A DNA stretch of 7,479 nt from CAZJPD01 sp964547795 (GTDB lineage: Bacteria > Pseudomonadota > Alphaproteobacteria > Rickettsiales > Midichloriaceae), in assembly GCA_964547795.1 (NCBI GenBank), contig CAZJPD010000038.1:1-7479 (forward strand). Direction: 5' to 3'. The position numbers and the translations under genes were made by a program. Under the pieces are notes generated by a model. It was given only the letters and a program-made list of their open reading frames with translations, made no database searches and was not told the origin of the DNA. Below, piece by piece: positions 1-5,465 of the stretch (position 1 is its first letter; each line of letters starts with the position of its first letter).

Positions 1-294
1 TACGTTTTTCCAGATAGTTTTTCATTCTTCTTTGATAAAAGACTATTGGCTAACAAACAAAATCAGCTTTTGAATCTCACTGAAAAAGAAGCAAGTTTAT
101 TAAAATATTTACTGAAAATTTCTAATTGCTTTGTAAGTAAAAAGAAAATTCTCCAGGAAATATGGCAACATAATAGTGATTTAGAAACAACTACGCTCGA
201 GACACACCTCTATCATCTAAAATCCAAATTTAAAAAACTGGCAATTCCTGATATAATCGAAATGCAAAAAGATAAGGTGAAAATCAATATCTAG
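1..294 (+). CDS. OmpR/PhoB-type winged-helix DNA-binding regulator, C-terminal part (5' end outside the window)
   Basis: The frame is open from base 1 to the TAG at 292-294, giving 97 codons, so the true start lies upstream. A TTG at 46 is available, but the residues before it (YVFPDSFSFFFDKRLLAN) look like the beta-strand platform that precedes the first helix of this domain, so I do not take TTG as the start. The fold is visible in order: LTEKEASLLKYLL (helix 1), VSKKKILQEIW (helix 2), then TTTLETHLYHLKSKF, which matches the recognition helix of OmpR/PhoB-type effector domains, especially the alphaproteobacterial TLETH-Y-L form. The C-terminal wing is unusual: it reads IIEMQKDKVKINI instead of the common G-GY hairpin. 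Whether a receiver domain lies upstream cannot be seen. It ends 54 bp before fliK on the same strand. Rhizobiales place an OmpR-type flagellar regulator (FtcR/Rem) near their fliK-like gene, so a flagellar role is plausible but inferred. Confidence 0.8.
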   Translation, partial: YVFPDSFSFFFDKRLLANKQNQLLNLTEKEASLLKYLLKISNCFVSKKKILQEIWQHNSDLETTTLETHLYHLKSKFKKLAIPDIIEMQKDKVKINI

Positions 295-348
295 TCTAAA
301 TTGGTACGTTAATTGCTGTCATCTAAGTTAAATCGTATTACGTTATAA

Positions 349-1629
349 ATGGCAGGTTCAAACATACATCTTTCTCAGATTAATGATACATCAGTGAAAT
401 CGGTATCTGATAATGTACAAGGTAATAAGCATCAGGCAATTTCATCTGAGGAATTCATAGATATATTGCAAAAATTGAGCAAGAAGCAGCTTATAAGTAA
501 TAATGGCATTAGTATAGAGTGTGAACAGGAAGTTGGGAAAAATTGCCAATTGGAAATTTCAACTGAGATTTTTGATACAACGTGTACTGAAAGTAATTGT
601 TTTTCTGATGAAGAGCTAATGCTAGCTCCCAAAGCATTAAATTTTGACATCAGACAGAATACTGATCTAAATTTAGAGATATTGCCTCAAGGTATCGAGA
701 ATCAGCAAGAAAATAAAGACATTGTGGGGTGTATGATGCAGGAAAACCTTTGTGGCATCGAACTGAAAGAAGGAGTAGTCGTTGAAAATCTAGAACAAAA
801 AAATCCTTATGATGCAGAGTTGAAATTTCCATTTAATCCAGTTCAGTTTAAAGAACAGGAATACGTCTATGATGACAAAATATCATCACAAGAAGGTGAG
901 TTTATTAATGACCGTTATAATATTATTAGCAAAAAGGTAGGGGTTATTATTCCTTCTAAATATGATGACGCAACCCCATATTATCAGAATGATTATCAAG
1001 AAGTGGATGAACTATCGTTCATTTTTACAAAAGTAGGTACAACAACATTTAAGCAAGATAAGAAGTTTGATAGATTTGTTTATGAGTACCAAGATAGTGT
1101 CTATGAACTAGGTCATGAACATGCTTATACAAGTTACTTTAATCAGCAAAAAAGTATTCTGAACCATAAAATTAATTTTTCCTTAGAAAGGTTGGATAGT
1201 AAATTGATTGATCAAGTCAATTTTAGCATTTCTAACACCCTTCAAGAGGATAATAAACGATTTATAGTGCAATTAGAGCCTGCAGAATTGGGAAAAATTG
1301 AGATTATAGTAGATATTTGTGGAAGAGAGAGGAATATCACCATAAATGCTGATAAAATTTCTACTTATGAACTTCTTAAAAAATATGGCCATGAATTTTT
1401 GGATAATACAAACCCTGCAGATGCAGAAAATAACCTTTCAACAAATCTTGCTTTTAGCTATAAAGATTTAAGTCAAAATGCTGATGAAAACCAAGAATTT
1501 GACCTGCAGAAAAGAATCGATGTTTATAATGAAGAAGGTGGTAATGTAGCCAATGACTTACAACTTAAGAAAATATCAATATTGTTTATACCAATCGACA
1601 TTGATAAGCAATTGGATATTTTGGTATGA
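349..1629 (+). CDS. fliK: Flagellar hook-length control protein FliK
   Basis: The product has 426 residues. FliK is exported through the flagellar type III apparatus, measures the growing hook and switches FlhB export specificity from hook to filament substrates. The diagnostic part is the C-terminal Flg_hook domain, about residues 283-370, with the signature FIVQLEPAELGKIEI at 305-319 (the L-P-LG core), followed by a helix (STYELLKKYGHEFLD) and a further strand region. Residues 1-260 are low in conservation, polar and rich in Asn, Gln and Glu, as usual for the ruler part of FliK; I see no other domain there. The final 50 residues are also unlike a standard domain. The ATG at 349 is fixed because an in-frame TAA sits immediately before it at 346-348. 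No clear Shine-Dalgarno site precedes it. flgD follows after 33 bp. The fliK-flgD order is common in flagellar operons. Confidence 0.88.
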   Translation: MAGSNIHLSQINDTSVKSVSDNVQGNKHQAISSEEFIDILQKLSKKQLISNNGISIECEQEVGKNCQLEISTEIFDTTCTESNCFSDEELMLAPKALNFDIRQNTDLNLEILPQGIENQQENKDIVGCMMQENLCGIELKEGVVVENLEQKNPYDAELKFPFNPVQFKEQEYVYDDKISSQEGEFINDRYNIISKKVGVIIPSKYDDATPYYQNDYQEVDELSFIFTKVGTTTFKQDKKFDRFVYEYQDSVYELGHEHAYTSYFNQQKSILNHKINFSLERLDSKLIDQVNFSISNTLQEDNKRFIVQLEPAELGKIEIIVDICGRERNITINADKISTYELLKKYGHEFLDNTNPADAENNLSTNLAFSYKDLSQNADENQEFDLQKRIDVYNEEGGNVANDLQLKKISILFIPIDIDKQLDILV

Positions 1630-1662
1630 TTCTTATAGTGACTCATTAATATAGGTAGTGTT

Positions 1663-2403
1663 ATGTCTCCATTAATGCCTAATAGTTCTGTCAATCCCAA
1701 TGAAATAAATTTACTAAACTCAGATTTATCAAAAGATATAGCAAAAAAACGTGAAAGTATAGAACAAGAAAAGAAGAATTTTTTAAATTTATATATAGAA
1801 ATGTTAAAAAATCAGGATCCCTCATCTCCTATGGATTATTCTCAGATGGCAAATATGACATTATCTTTTCAAAACACTTCTAACATACTTGATATAAAAG
1901 AGTTACTATACACAAAATCGCAAGAAACTGCTGAGGCTAAATTGGCAAATATGGCAGAACTAGTGGGGCGTGAAGTGATTTTAGCAGGAAATGAATTAAA
2001 ACTCAAAGCTGATAATAAAGGATCACAACAAGCAGAGGTGATGTATGAATTACCGAAAAAAGTAAAAAATGCAACTTTAGTGATAAGAGATCAGCAAGGT
2101 AACATAATTTCAGAGATTAAAGGATTAGGGACGAATCAGGACATGAATACGTATACATGGACAGGTCAGATAGTGCAGGATGGTAATGAAGATTCAGAAC
2201 AATATGCTCCAGATGGAAAATATATTTATGAAATAAAAGTTGAGGGCTTTGATGGAGAAGAAGTTAAAGCTGTAACTTATTGTAAAGGATTAATCACAGG
2301 ATCAATCAGGAATTCTGATGGGAGCATAGTGTCTCAAACAAACTCTAAAACTTTTGATATATCAAAAGTTTTCGGTATAGCTTCTACCAATCTTTTAACA
2401 TAA
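1663..2403 (+). CDS. flgD: Flagellar basal-body rod modification / hook cap protein FlgD
   Basis: The product has 246 residues, a usual size for FlgD. FlgD forms the cap at the tip of the growing hook under which FlgE subunits polymerise, and it is itself exported by the flagellar secretion system. The conserved N-terminal region is clear: NFLNLYIEMLKNQDPSSPMD at about 39-58, matching the family pattern FL-L---QL-NQDP--PMD, then a helix with SFQNTSNILDIKELL. From about 98 the chain enters the FlgD Tudor/Ig-like part, with VGREVILAGNELKL, and near 184 the strand pair PDGKYIYEIKVEGFDGEEV followed by GLITGSI, which is the usual G-V-G C-terminal repeat. The ATG at 1663 is preceded by AGG at 1653-1655, spaced 7 nt, one of the better ribosome sites in the window. 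It follows fliK by 33 bp. The hook gene flgE, a common downstream partner, is not present. Confidence 0.92.
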   Translation: MSPLMPNSSVNPNEINLLNSDLSKDIAKKRESIEQEKKNFLNLYIEMLKNQDPSSPMDYSQMANMTLSFQNTSNILDIKELLYTKSQETAEAKLANMAELVGREVILAGNELKLKADNKGSQQAEVMYELPKKVKNATLVIRDQQGNIISEIKGLGTNQDMNTYTWTGQIVQDGNEDSEQYAPDGKYIYEIKVEGFDGEEVKAVTYCKGLITGSIRNSDGSIVSQTNSKTFDISKVFGIASTNLLT

Positions 2404-2406
2404 GTG

Positions 2407-2435
2407 TTGACAGGATATGGGTATATATAGATAAA
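2407..2435 (+). promoter_or_regulatory. Candidate sigma-70 promoter for the 97-residue membrane protein gene
   Basis: A perfect TTGACA at 2407-2412 lies just after the flgD stop. It is followed 17 bp later by GATAAA (2430-2435), four of six matches to TATAAT, with a TATATA run between them. It would start transcription near 2442, leaving a leader of about 110 nt before the ATG at 2552. In AT-rich DNA such matches arise by chance, and a second weaker option (TTGATT at 2492-2497 with TATTTA at 2515-2520) is also present. Confidence 0.35.
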
Positions 2436-2551
2436 AGGGCAAGAATTTCATGTCATCAGAATTAACAACACTTTAATAGATTAAAATTTACTTGATTATA
2501 TTACGAAATTTATATATTTAGTTCTATAAATAACAATTTACGGTTTTAGTT

Positions 2552-2845
2552 ATGTTTGAGAAATTAATTGCTATTTTACATACAGTTCCTTTTTTTATAA
2601 TACTTGCTTTAACAACTGGTAGCTTTTTGTATCAGAAAGTAACAAACAATAATATTAAGTTCGATTTATCTCCTACCATCCTATTATTGACCTCTATAGG
2701 TATTGCATTTGGATTTGAAACTCATCAGCACCATCCAGAGGAAGGTATTGATAGTTGTTATTTGTGTCTTGGTTATGCTTTGATATTAGTATCAGTAGCC
2801 TATAATATCATGAAAACCACAAGAAGAGCGGTAAAAAGAGTTTAG
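2552..2845 (+). CDS. Small membrane protein of unknown function, with His-rich and CxxC motifs
   Basis: The product has 97 residues and I do not recognise its family. Three hydrophobic segments can be seen: about 9-27 (LHTVPFFIILALTTGSFLY), about 40-55 (LSPTILLLTSIGIAFG) and about 69-87 (CYLCLGYALILVSVAYNIM). The last is followed by a basic tail (KTTRRAVKRV) that predicts a cytoplasmic C terminus. Between segments 2 and 3 lies a short acidic loop, ETHQHHPEEGIDS, with His58, His60 and His61, leading directly into Cys69-x-x-Cys72. Such a cluster could bind a metal or haem, or form a disulfide, but that is inference. The gene starts 148 bp after flgD with no good Shine-Dalgarno site and may have its own promoter. 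It is same-strand with the flagellar genes, but nothing in the protein ties it to the flagellum. Coherent hydrophobic patterning supports a real gene. Confidence 0.65.
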   Translation: MFEKLIAILHTVPFFIILALTTGSFLYQKVTNNNIKFDLSPTILLLTSIGIAFGFETHQHHPEEGIDSCYLCLGYALILVSVAYNIMKTTRRAVKRV

Positions 2846-3163
2846 TTTATTTTTACTTACATTGCCTTACGTGTTGTGGTTATGTTGAATTAAAGCACAT
2901 ATATCAAGATTAAGGAGAGGCAGAAGAGAGAAAAAGAGGTAAGTAGGATATTTGGAGTTAGCAGGAGAATCATATTTTCTTTTTGTAACCTCAGTGCAGA
3001 GATATAATCAGGGGAATAGGTTAATACTGTTAATGCAAAAACACACATTACCTGTATAATAGACTCAAAAGTTGGCTTTGAAAAATAACAACCTTATAAA
3101 TTTTCAGTATATTTTAAGTTTCTCAATCTTCCTTTTAGTCTTTATGCCGTTTGAATGGTATCA
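2846..3163. other. Intergenic stretch without a convincing gene
   Basis: About 320 bases with many stops in all frames. It contains a purine-rich run (2912-2939, one C), an isolated perfect TATAAT at 3055-3060 with no acceptable -35 at normal spacing, and a 52-codon minus-strand frame (2890-3048) whose C-terminal half is hydrophobic. I see no recognisable protein remnant, RNA gene or clear terminator for the preceding gene. Confidence 0.5.
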
Positions 3164-3210
3164 TATAGCAAAAGCGAGAAAGGTTGAGGCATAAAAAGCC
3201 CTCACAATTC

Positions 3211-3230
3211 CCATCATCACGAGGTCACAA
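3211..3230. repeat. Truncated half-copy of the hairpin module in element 1
   Basis: These 20 bases match 3241-3260, the start of the next module, at 17 positions; all three differences are transitions. The pairing second half of the hairpin is missing and is replaced by unrelated sequence (CTTCTTACCC). It is therefore a direct repeat at 30-base spacing and looks like a partial duplication or a decayed copy. Confidence 0.6.
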
Positions 3231-3240
3231 CTTCTTACCC

Positions 3241-3316
3241 CCGTCATCACGAGATCGCAACAGCGATCGTGGTGATCCAGAGATTGCCATACTCACTCTG
3301 TGAGTTCGCAATGATA
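3241..3316. repeat. Two-hairpin core of repeat element 1 (modules A and B, opposite orientation)
   Basis: Module A (3243-3277) folds with outer stem ATCAC/GTGAT (written on the complementary strand), inner stem GATCGC/GCGATC and loop of 4. Module B (3282-3315) folds with outer stem ATTGC/GCAAT, inner stem ACTCAC/GTGAGT and loop TCT. A is the inverted version of the same module as B: read on the minus strand it starts GAT..CCAC and ends TCG..ATGAC, like B. The two are separated by 4 bases. The whole 76-base core recurs at 5282-5357 with 6 differences. Confidence 0.8.
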
Positions 3317-3329
3317 GGGCAGAAGGGTG

Positions 3330-3363
3330 GATTGCCACGCCTGTTACACGGGCTCGCAATGAC
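3330..3363. repeat. Third hairpin (module C) of repeat element 1
   Basis: These 34 bases have the same length and ends as module B (GATTGCCA at the start, TCGCAATGA near the end), but the inner stem is GCCTGT/ACGGGC instead of ACTCAC/GTGAGT. The outer stem ATTGC/GCAAT and the 3/2 internal loop are kept, and the loop is TAC. Pairing is preserved despite change in five of the six inner pairs. Element 2 lacks this module. Confidence 0.75.
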
Positions 3364-3452
3364 AATAATGTGGGATGTGGACTTGCAATAGATAAAATGT
3401 CTCAACCTTTCCTGCTTTTGCTATACTGACCTTTTTTTGAGAATTTCATTTA

Positions 3453-4958
3453 CTATTCTCTTTTTACCCTATAACTCAAAGTTTCAGTAACATGCAAGCT
3501 TGTTATGTTTGAAGATTGTTCTAAGTCTGCAATGCTTCTTGCAACTTTTAATACCTTATTCATTCCTCTCATGGAAAATTTAAATTTCATCATAGCAGTA
3601 TGCAAAATTTTCCTAGAGCTATCATCAAGTATTATGTGTTTGTTTAATTCTTGTCCTTCCAATTCTGAATTAACCCTAATATCTAATCCTTTGTATCTAA
3701 TTTGTTGGACATTCCTCGCTTTTTTCACCCTTTCTAAAACAGATTCAGAACTTTCCCCTTCTTCCATGTTTTCAAGTTCGATAGCATTGACCTCCGGAAC
3801 TTCAATTTGGATGTCAAATCTATCAAATAAAGGACCAGAAATTTTATTTTTATAATCTTGAGTACATTTTGGAATGCGGTTACATTGCAAATTTTCGTAT
3901 CCAAAATATCCACATTTACATGGATTCATTGCTGCAATTAACTGAAAATTTGCCGGATATGACACATGGCTGTTGACTCTTGAAATAGTCACAGATTTAT
4001 CTTCAATAGGTTGTCTTAATGATTCTAAAATATTTCTTTGGAATTCAGGAAGTTCATCTAAAAATAAAATTCCCAAATGACTTAATGTGATTTCTCCGGG
4101 TTTTGCTAATCTTCCTCCCCCAATCATGGAGGGCAATGAAGCTGTACAGTGAGGGGCTCTAAATGGTCGGTTTATAATCAATCCATTTTCTTCTAATGTA
4201 CCTGCAAGGCTTGCTATGACACTTGCTTCTAAAATTTCCTCCTTTACCATGTTTGGAATAATCGAAGGTAGTCGCCTTGCAAGCATAGATTTCCCCGAGC
4301 CAGGTGGACCAATCATAATCATGTTATGCCCACCTGCTGCTGCGATTTCTAAGGCTCTTTTAGCAAGTTTCTGTCCTTTAATATCCTTAAGGTCAGGGTA
4401 GCTATTTATTGCTACATTTGGGCTTCGAACAACAGTTTTTGGAATCTCTTGCTTTCCTGTGAAGTGATTTACAACCCCAAACATATTTTTGGGAGTAACA
4501 ACATCCTTATTACCAGACCACACTGCTTCTGCACTATTATCATGCGGACATATTAATCCCTTATCATTTGAATTTGTCCAAATAGCAGCAGGTAATATCC
4601 CTGGCACTTTATTAATGTTACTGTTTAAGGATAACTCACCCAGCACTATGTAATTCTCTACTTCTTCTTGGTCTATAACTTTCATTTCCACTAATAGACC
4701 CATTGCTATTGGCAAATCATAATGGCTACCTTCTTTGACCAAATCAGCAGGAGCTAAATTTACTGTGATCCCCTTAGAAGGTAGTGCCAGTCCCATACTT
4801 ATAAATGCTGACCTGATTCTCTCTTTTGACTCAGCAACTGCTTTATTTGCAAGACCAACTATAAAGAAAGCTGGTAACCCATCGCCAATATGTACCTGCA
4901 CTTCTACTTTTTCTGCCTTTAAACCAAGGAAGGACACTGTATAGACACTTGACACCAT
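3453..4958 (-). CDS. comM: ComM/YifB family AAA+ ATPase (Mg chelatase-like), branch-migration helicase
   Basis: The product has 501 residues, full length for the YifB/ComM family. ComM is a hexameric helicase that extends the heteroduplex during integration of incoming single-stranded DNA in natural transformation; outside competent species it is thought to act in recombination more generally. The N-terminal ChlI-like domain starts VYTVSFLGLKAEKVEVQVHIGDGLPAFFIVGL and contains the family stretch ESKERIRSAF and NLAPADLVKEGSHYDLPIA. The AAA+ core has Walker A GPPGSGKS at 217-224 and Walker B ILFLDE at 297-302. NPCKCG at 345-350, with Cys347, Cys349, Cys359 and Cys365, is the family's putative zinc-binding insertion. 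GPLFDRFD at 375-382 carries the conserved Arg region. The C-terminal domain (about 410-501, with SMRGMNKVLKVARSIADLE) is complete. The start matches the family's usual N terminus; AGG lies 11 nt upstream. It is transcribed toward repeat element 1 and has its own candidate promoter. Confidence 0.95.
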   Translation of the reverse strand: MVSSVYTVSFLGLKAEKVEVQVHIGDGLPAFFIVGLANKAVAESKERIRSAFISMGLALPSKGITVNLAPADLVKEGSHYDLPIAMGLLVEMKVIDQEEVENYIVLGELSLNSNINKVPGILPAAIWTNSNDKGLICPHDNSAEAVWSGNKDVVTPKNMFGVVNHFTGKQEIPKTVVRSPNVAINSYPDLKDIKGQKLAKRALEIAAAGGHNMIMIGPPGSGKSMLARRLPSIIPNMVKEEILEASVIASLAGTLEENGLIINRPFRAPHCTASLPSMIGGGRLAKPGEITLSHLGILFLDELPEFQRNILESLRQPIEDKSVTISRVNSHVSYPANFQLIAAMNPCKCGYFGYENLQCNRIPKCTQDYKNKISGPLFDRFDIQIEVPEVNAIELENMEEGESSESVLERVKKARNVQQIRYKGLDIRVNSELEGQELNKHIILDDSSRKILHTAMMKFKFSMRGMNKVLKVARSIADLEQSSNITSLHVTETLSYRVKRE

Positions 4959-5005
4959 TAAACGTTTAACCTAACCCAACTCAGAGCATAAAAGGGTAGT
5001 ACTAA

Positions 5006-5033
5006 ATTATAAAATCTTCAAGCCTATTTGAAA
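5006..5033 (-). promoter_or_regulatory. Candidate promoter for comM
   Basis: On the minus strand a perfect TATAAT lies at 5011-5006. The -35 position is weak: TTTCAA at 5033-5028, spacing 16 and three of six matches. Transcription would begin near 4999, about 40 nt before the comM start codon. It would let comM be expressed independently of the upstream tRNA. No other good candidate lies between the tRNA and comM. Confidence 0.35.
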
Positions 5034-5045
5034 TTAAAGTGTAAT

Positions 5046-5065
5046 GACGGTATATCGTCACCGTC
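5046..5065 (-). terminator. Possible terminator hairpin downstream of tRNA-Trp
   Basis: GACGGT at 5046-5051 pairs with ACCGTC at 5060-5065 around an 8-nt loop. It lies 25 bp beyond the tRNA 3' end and is followed on the minus strand by a T-rich but not continuous run (ATTACACTTTAATTT). The placement fits termination of the tRNA transcript, but the stem is short and the U tract poor. It could instead be a decayed piece of the hairpin repeat, since AATGACGG also occurs at module ends. Confidence 0.35.
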
Positions 5066-5090
5066 TAAATGACACGTGTTGTAACTTTAT

Positions 5091-5166
5091 TGGCAGGAGT
5101 GAGAGGGCTTGAACCCCCAACCTCCGGTTTTGGAGACCGGTGCTCTACCAATTGAGCTACACTCCT
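5091..5166 (-). tRNA. trnW: tRNA-Trp (anticodon CCA)
   Basis: Read on the minus strand, the gene runs from AGGAGTG (5166-5160) to CACTCCT, discriminator G and an encoded CCA (5093-5091), 76 nt in all. The D arm is GCTC AATTGGTA GAGC. The anticodon arm is CCGGT CTCCAAA ACCGG, so the anticodon is CCA, decoding UGG as tryptophan. The T arm is GGGGG TTCAAGC CCTCT, with two G-T wobble pairs in its stem. The acceptor stem pairs fully over 7 bp. In many proteobacteria tRNA-Trp precedes secE and nusG; here the next gene in its direction is comM, so that linkage is absent. Confidence 0.96.
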
Positions 5167-5186
5167 ATTTATTATATTCAGGCTAG

Positions 5187-5215
5187 TGTATAACAACTAA
5201 GTATTACGAAATTAA
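5187..5215 (-). promoter_or_regulatory. Candidate promoter for tRNA-Trp
   Basis: On the minus strand TATACA (5192-5187) lies 17 bp after TTAATT (5215-5210), a weak -35. This would give a leader of roughly 15 nt before the tRNA 5' end. A perfect TATAAT at 5176-5171 is closer, but it would start transcription at or inside the tRNA itself, so I prefer the farther site. The promoter stands just before repeat element 2. Confidence 0.3.
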
Positions 5216-5237
5216 CAAACTGTTCATAATTGTTACT

Positions 5238-5402
5238 TATAGCATATACCATTAAGATATAGATATTTTAACTTTTTTATTCCGTCATCACGAGATCGCA
5301 ACAGCGATTGTGGTGATCCAGGGATTGCCACATTCACTCTGTGAGTTCGCAATGACGAAAATATATTAATAATATGTCCAAACCTTTGTGGGATATGCTA
5401 TA
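5238..5402. mobile_element. MITE-like repeat element, copy 2 (165 bp)
   Basis: The left end starts TATAGCATATACCA and the reverse complement of the right end starts TATAGCATATCCCA; about 22 of the first 29 positions agree. The right end also matches the ends of copy 1 in the shared AAAGGTT and CAT blocks, while the left end has decayed more (AAGATAT). Between the ends lies only the two-hairpin core. The half-module and third hairpin of copy 1 are absent, which explains the shorter length. It has no coding capacity. It sits 71 bp upstream of the tRNA-Trp 5' end and about 60 bp upstream of the first possible asmA start, in the same orientation as copy 1. Confidence 0.6.
5282..5357. repeat. Two-hairpin core of repeat element 2
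   Basis: This 76-base unit matches 3241-3316 at 70 positions; all six differences are transitions. Module A copy is 5284-5318 and module B copy starts at 5323. One change in each hairpin's inner stem converts a G-C pair to a G-T wobble as read on the plus strand, so both hairpins still fold. Confidence 0.8.
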
Positions 5403-5403
5403 T

Positions 5404-5430
5404 TTCACTAGACAAACAAAAAAATATAAT
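5404..5430 (+). promoter_or_regulatory. Candidate promoter of the AsmA-family gene
   Basis: A perfect TATAAT at 5425-5430 lies 15 bp after TTCACT (5404-5409), four of six matches to the -35 box. The spacing is short. It begins directly after the right end of repeat element 2 and would start transcription about 20-30 nt before the possible TTG starts. Confidence 0.3.
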
Positions 5431-5465
5431 TTACTATACCTCTATACAAGCAAAATTTGAAAATA

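Larger units (their letters stand above)
3164..3425. mobile_element. MITE-like repeat element, copy 1 (262 bp), with terminal inverted repeats
   Basis: The left end (3164-3192) and the reverse complement of the right end (3397-3425) both read TATAGCAAAAGC, two variable bases, GAAAGGTTGAG, one variable base, CAT: 26 of 29 positions agree. There is no open frame inside large enough for a transposase. The interior holds a truncated half-hairpin (3211-3230), a two-hairpin core (3241-3316) and a third hairpin (3330-3363). The ends are TA-rich, so a TA target duplication, as made by IS630/Tc1-mariner-type transposases, is possible but cannot be separated from the repeat itself. The right end lies 27 bp beyond the comM stop codon, so comM transcripts may run into it. 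A related copy lies at 5238-5402. Alternative: a palindromic intergenic repeat that spreads by some other route. Confidence 0.65.

Noticed and set aside
432..832. Minus-strand open frames at 432-650 and 650-832
   Set aside because: They are antisense to fliK and encode no recognisable protein; fliK is supported by its C-terminal domain and context.
2450..2476. Eight-codon leader frame (ATG at 2450) before the 97-residue gene
   Set aside because: It is too short and has neither a run of regulatory codons nor attenuator hairpins after it.
3055..3060. Perfect TATAAT on the plus strand
   Set aside because: No reasonable -35 sequence is present at 15-19 bp upstream and no plus-strand gene follows before the convergent comM.
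3211..3363. Repeated units resembling a small CRISPR array
   Set aside because: Units are inverted relative to one another, differ inside their stems and have no uniform spacers; they are hairpin modules within a bounded element.
3439..3465. Hairpin GAGAAT/ATTCTC followed by five Ts, terminator-like on the plus strand
   Set aside because: It overlaps the last codons of comM, the stem is only 6 bp and AT-rich, and no plus-strand gene ends just upstream. On the minus strand it is followed by As, so it cannot terminate comM.
3505..4944. Plus-strand open frames at 3505-3855, 4216-4401 and 4735-4944
   Set aside because: They lie antisense inside the full-length comM gene, which has clear ATPase motifs. 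They show no domain of their own.
5374..5460. 28-codon frame starting ATG at 5374
   Set aside because: It starts inside the right end of repeat element 2, is very short, is in a different frame from the AsmA segment and shows no similarity to an AsmA N terminus.
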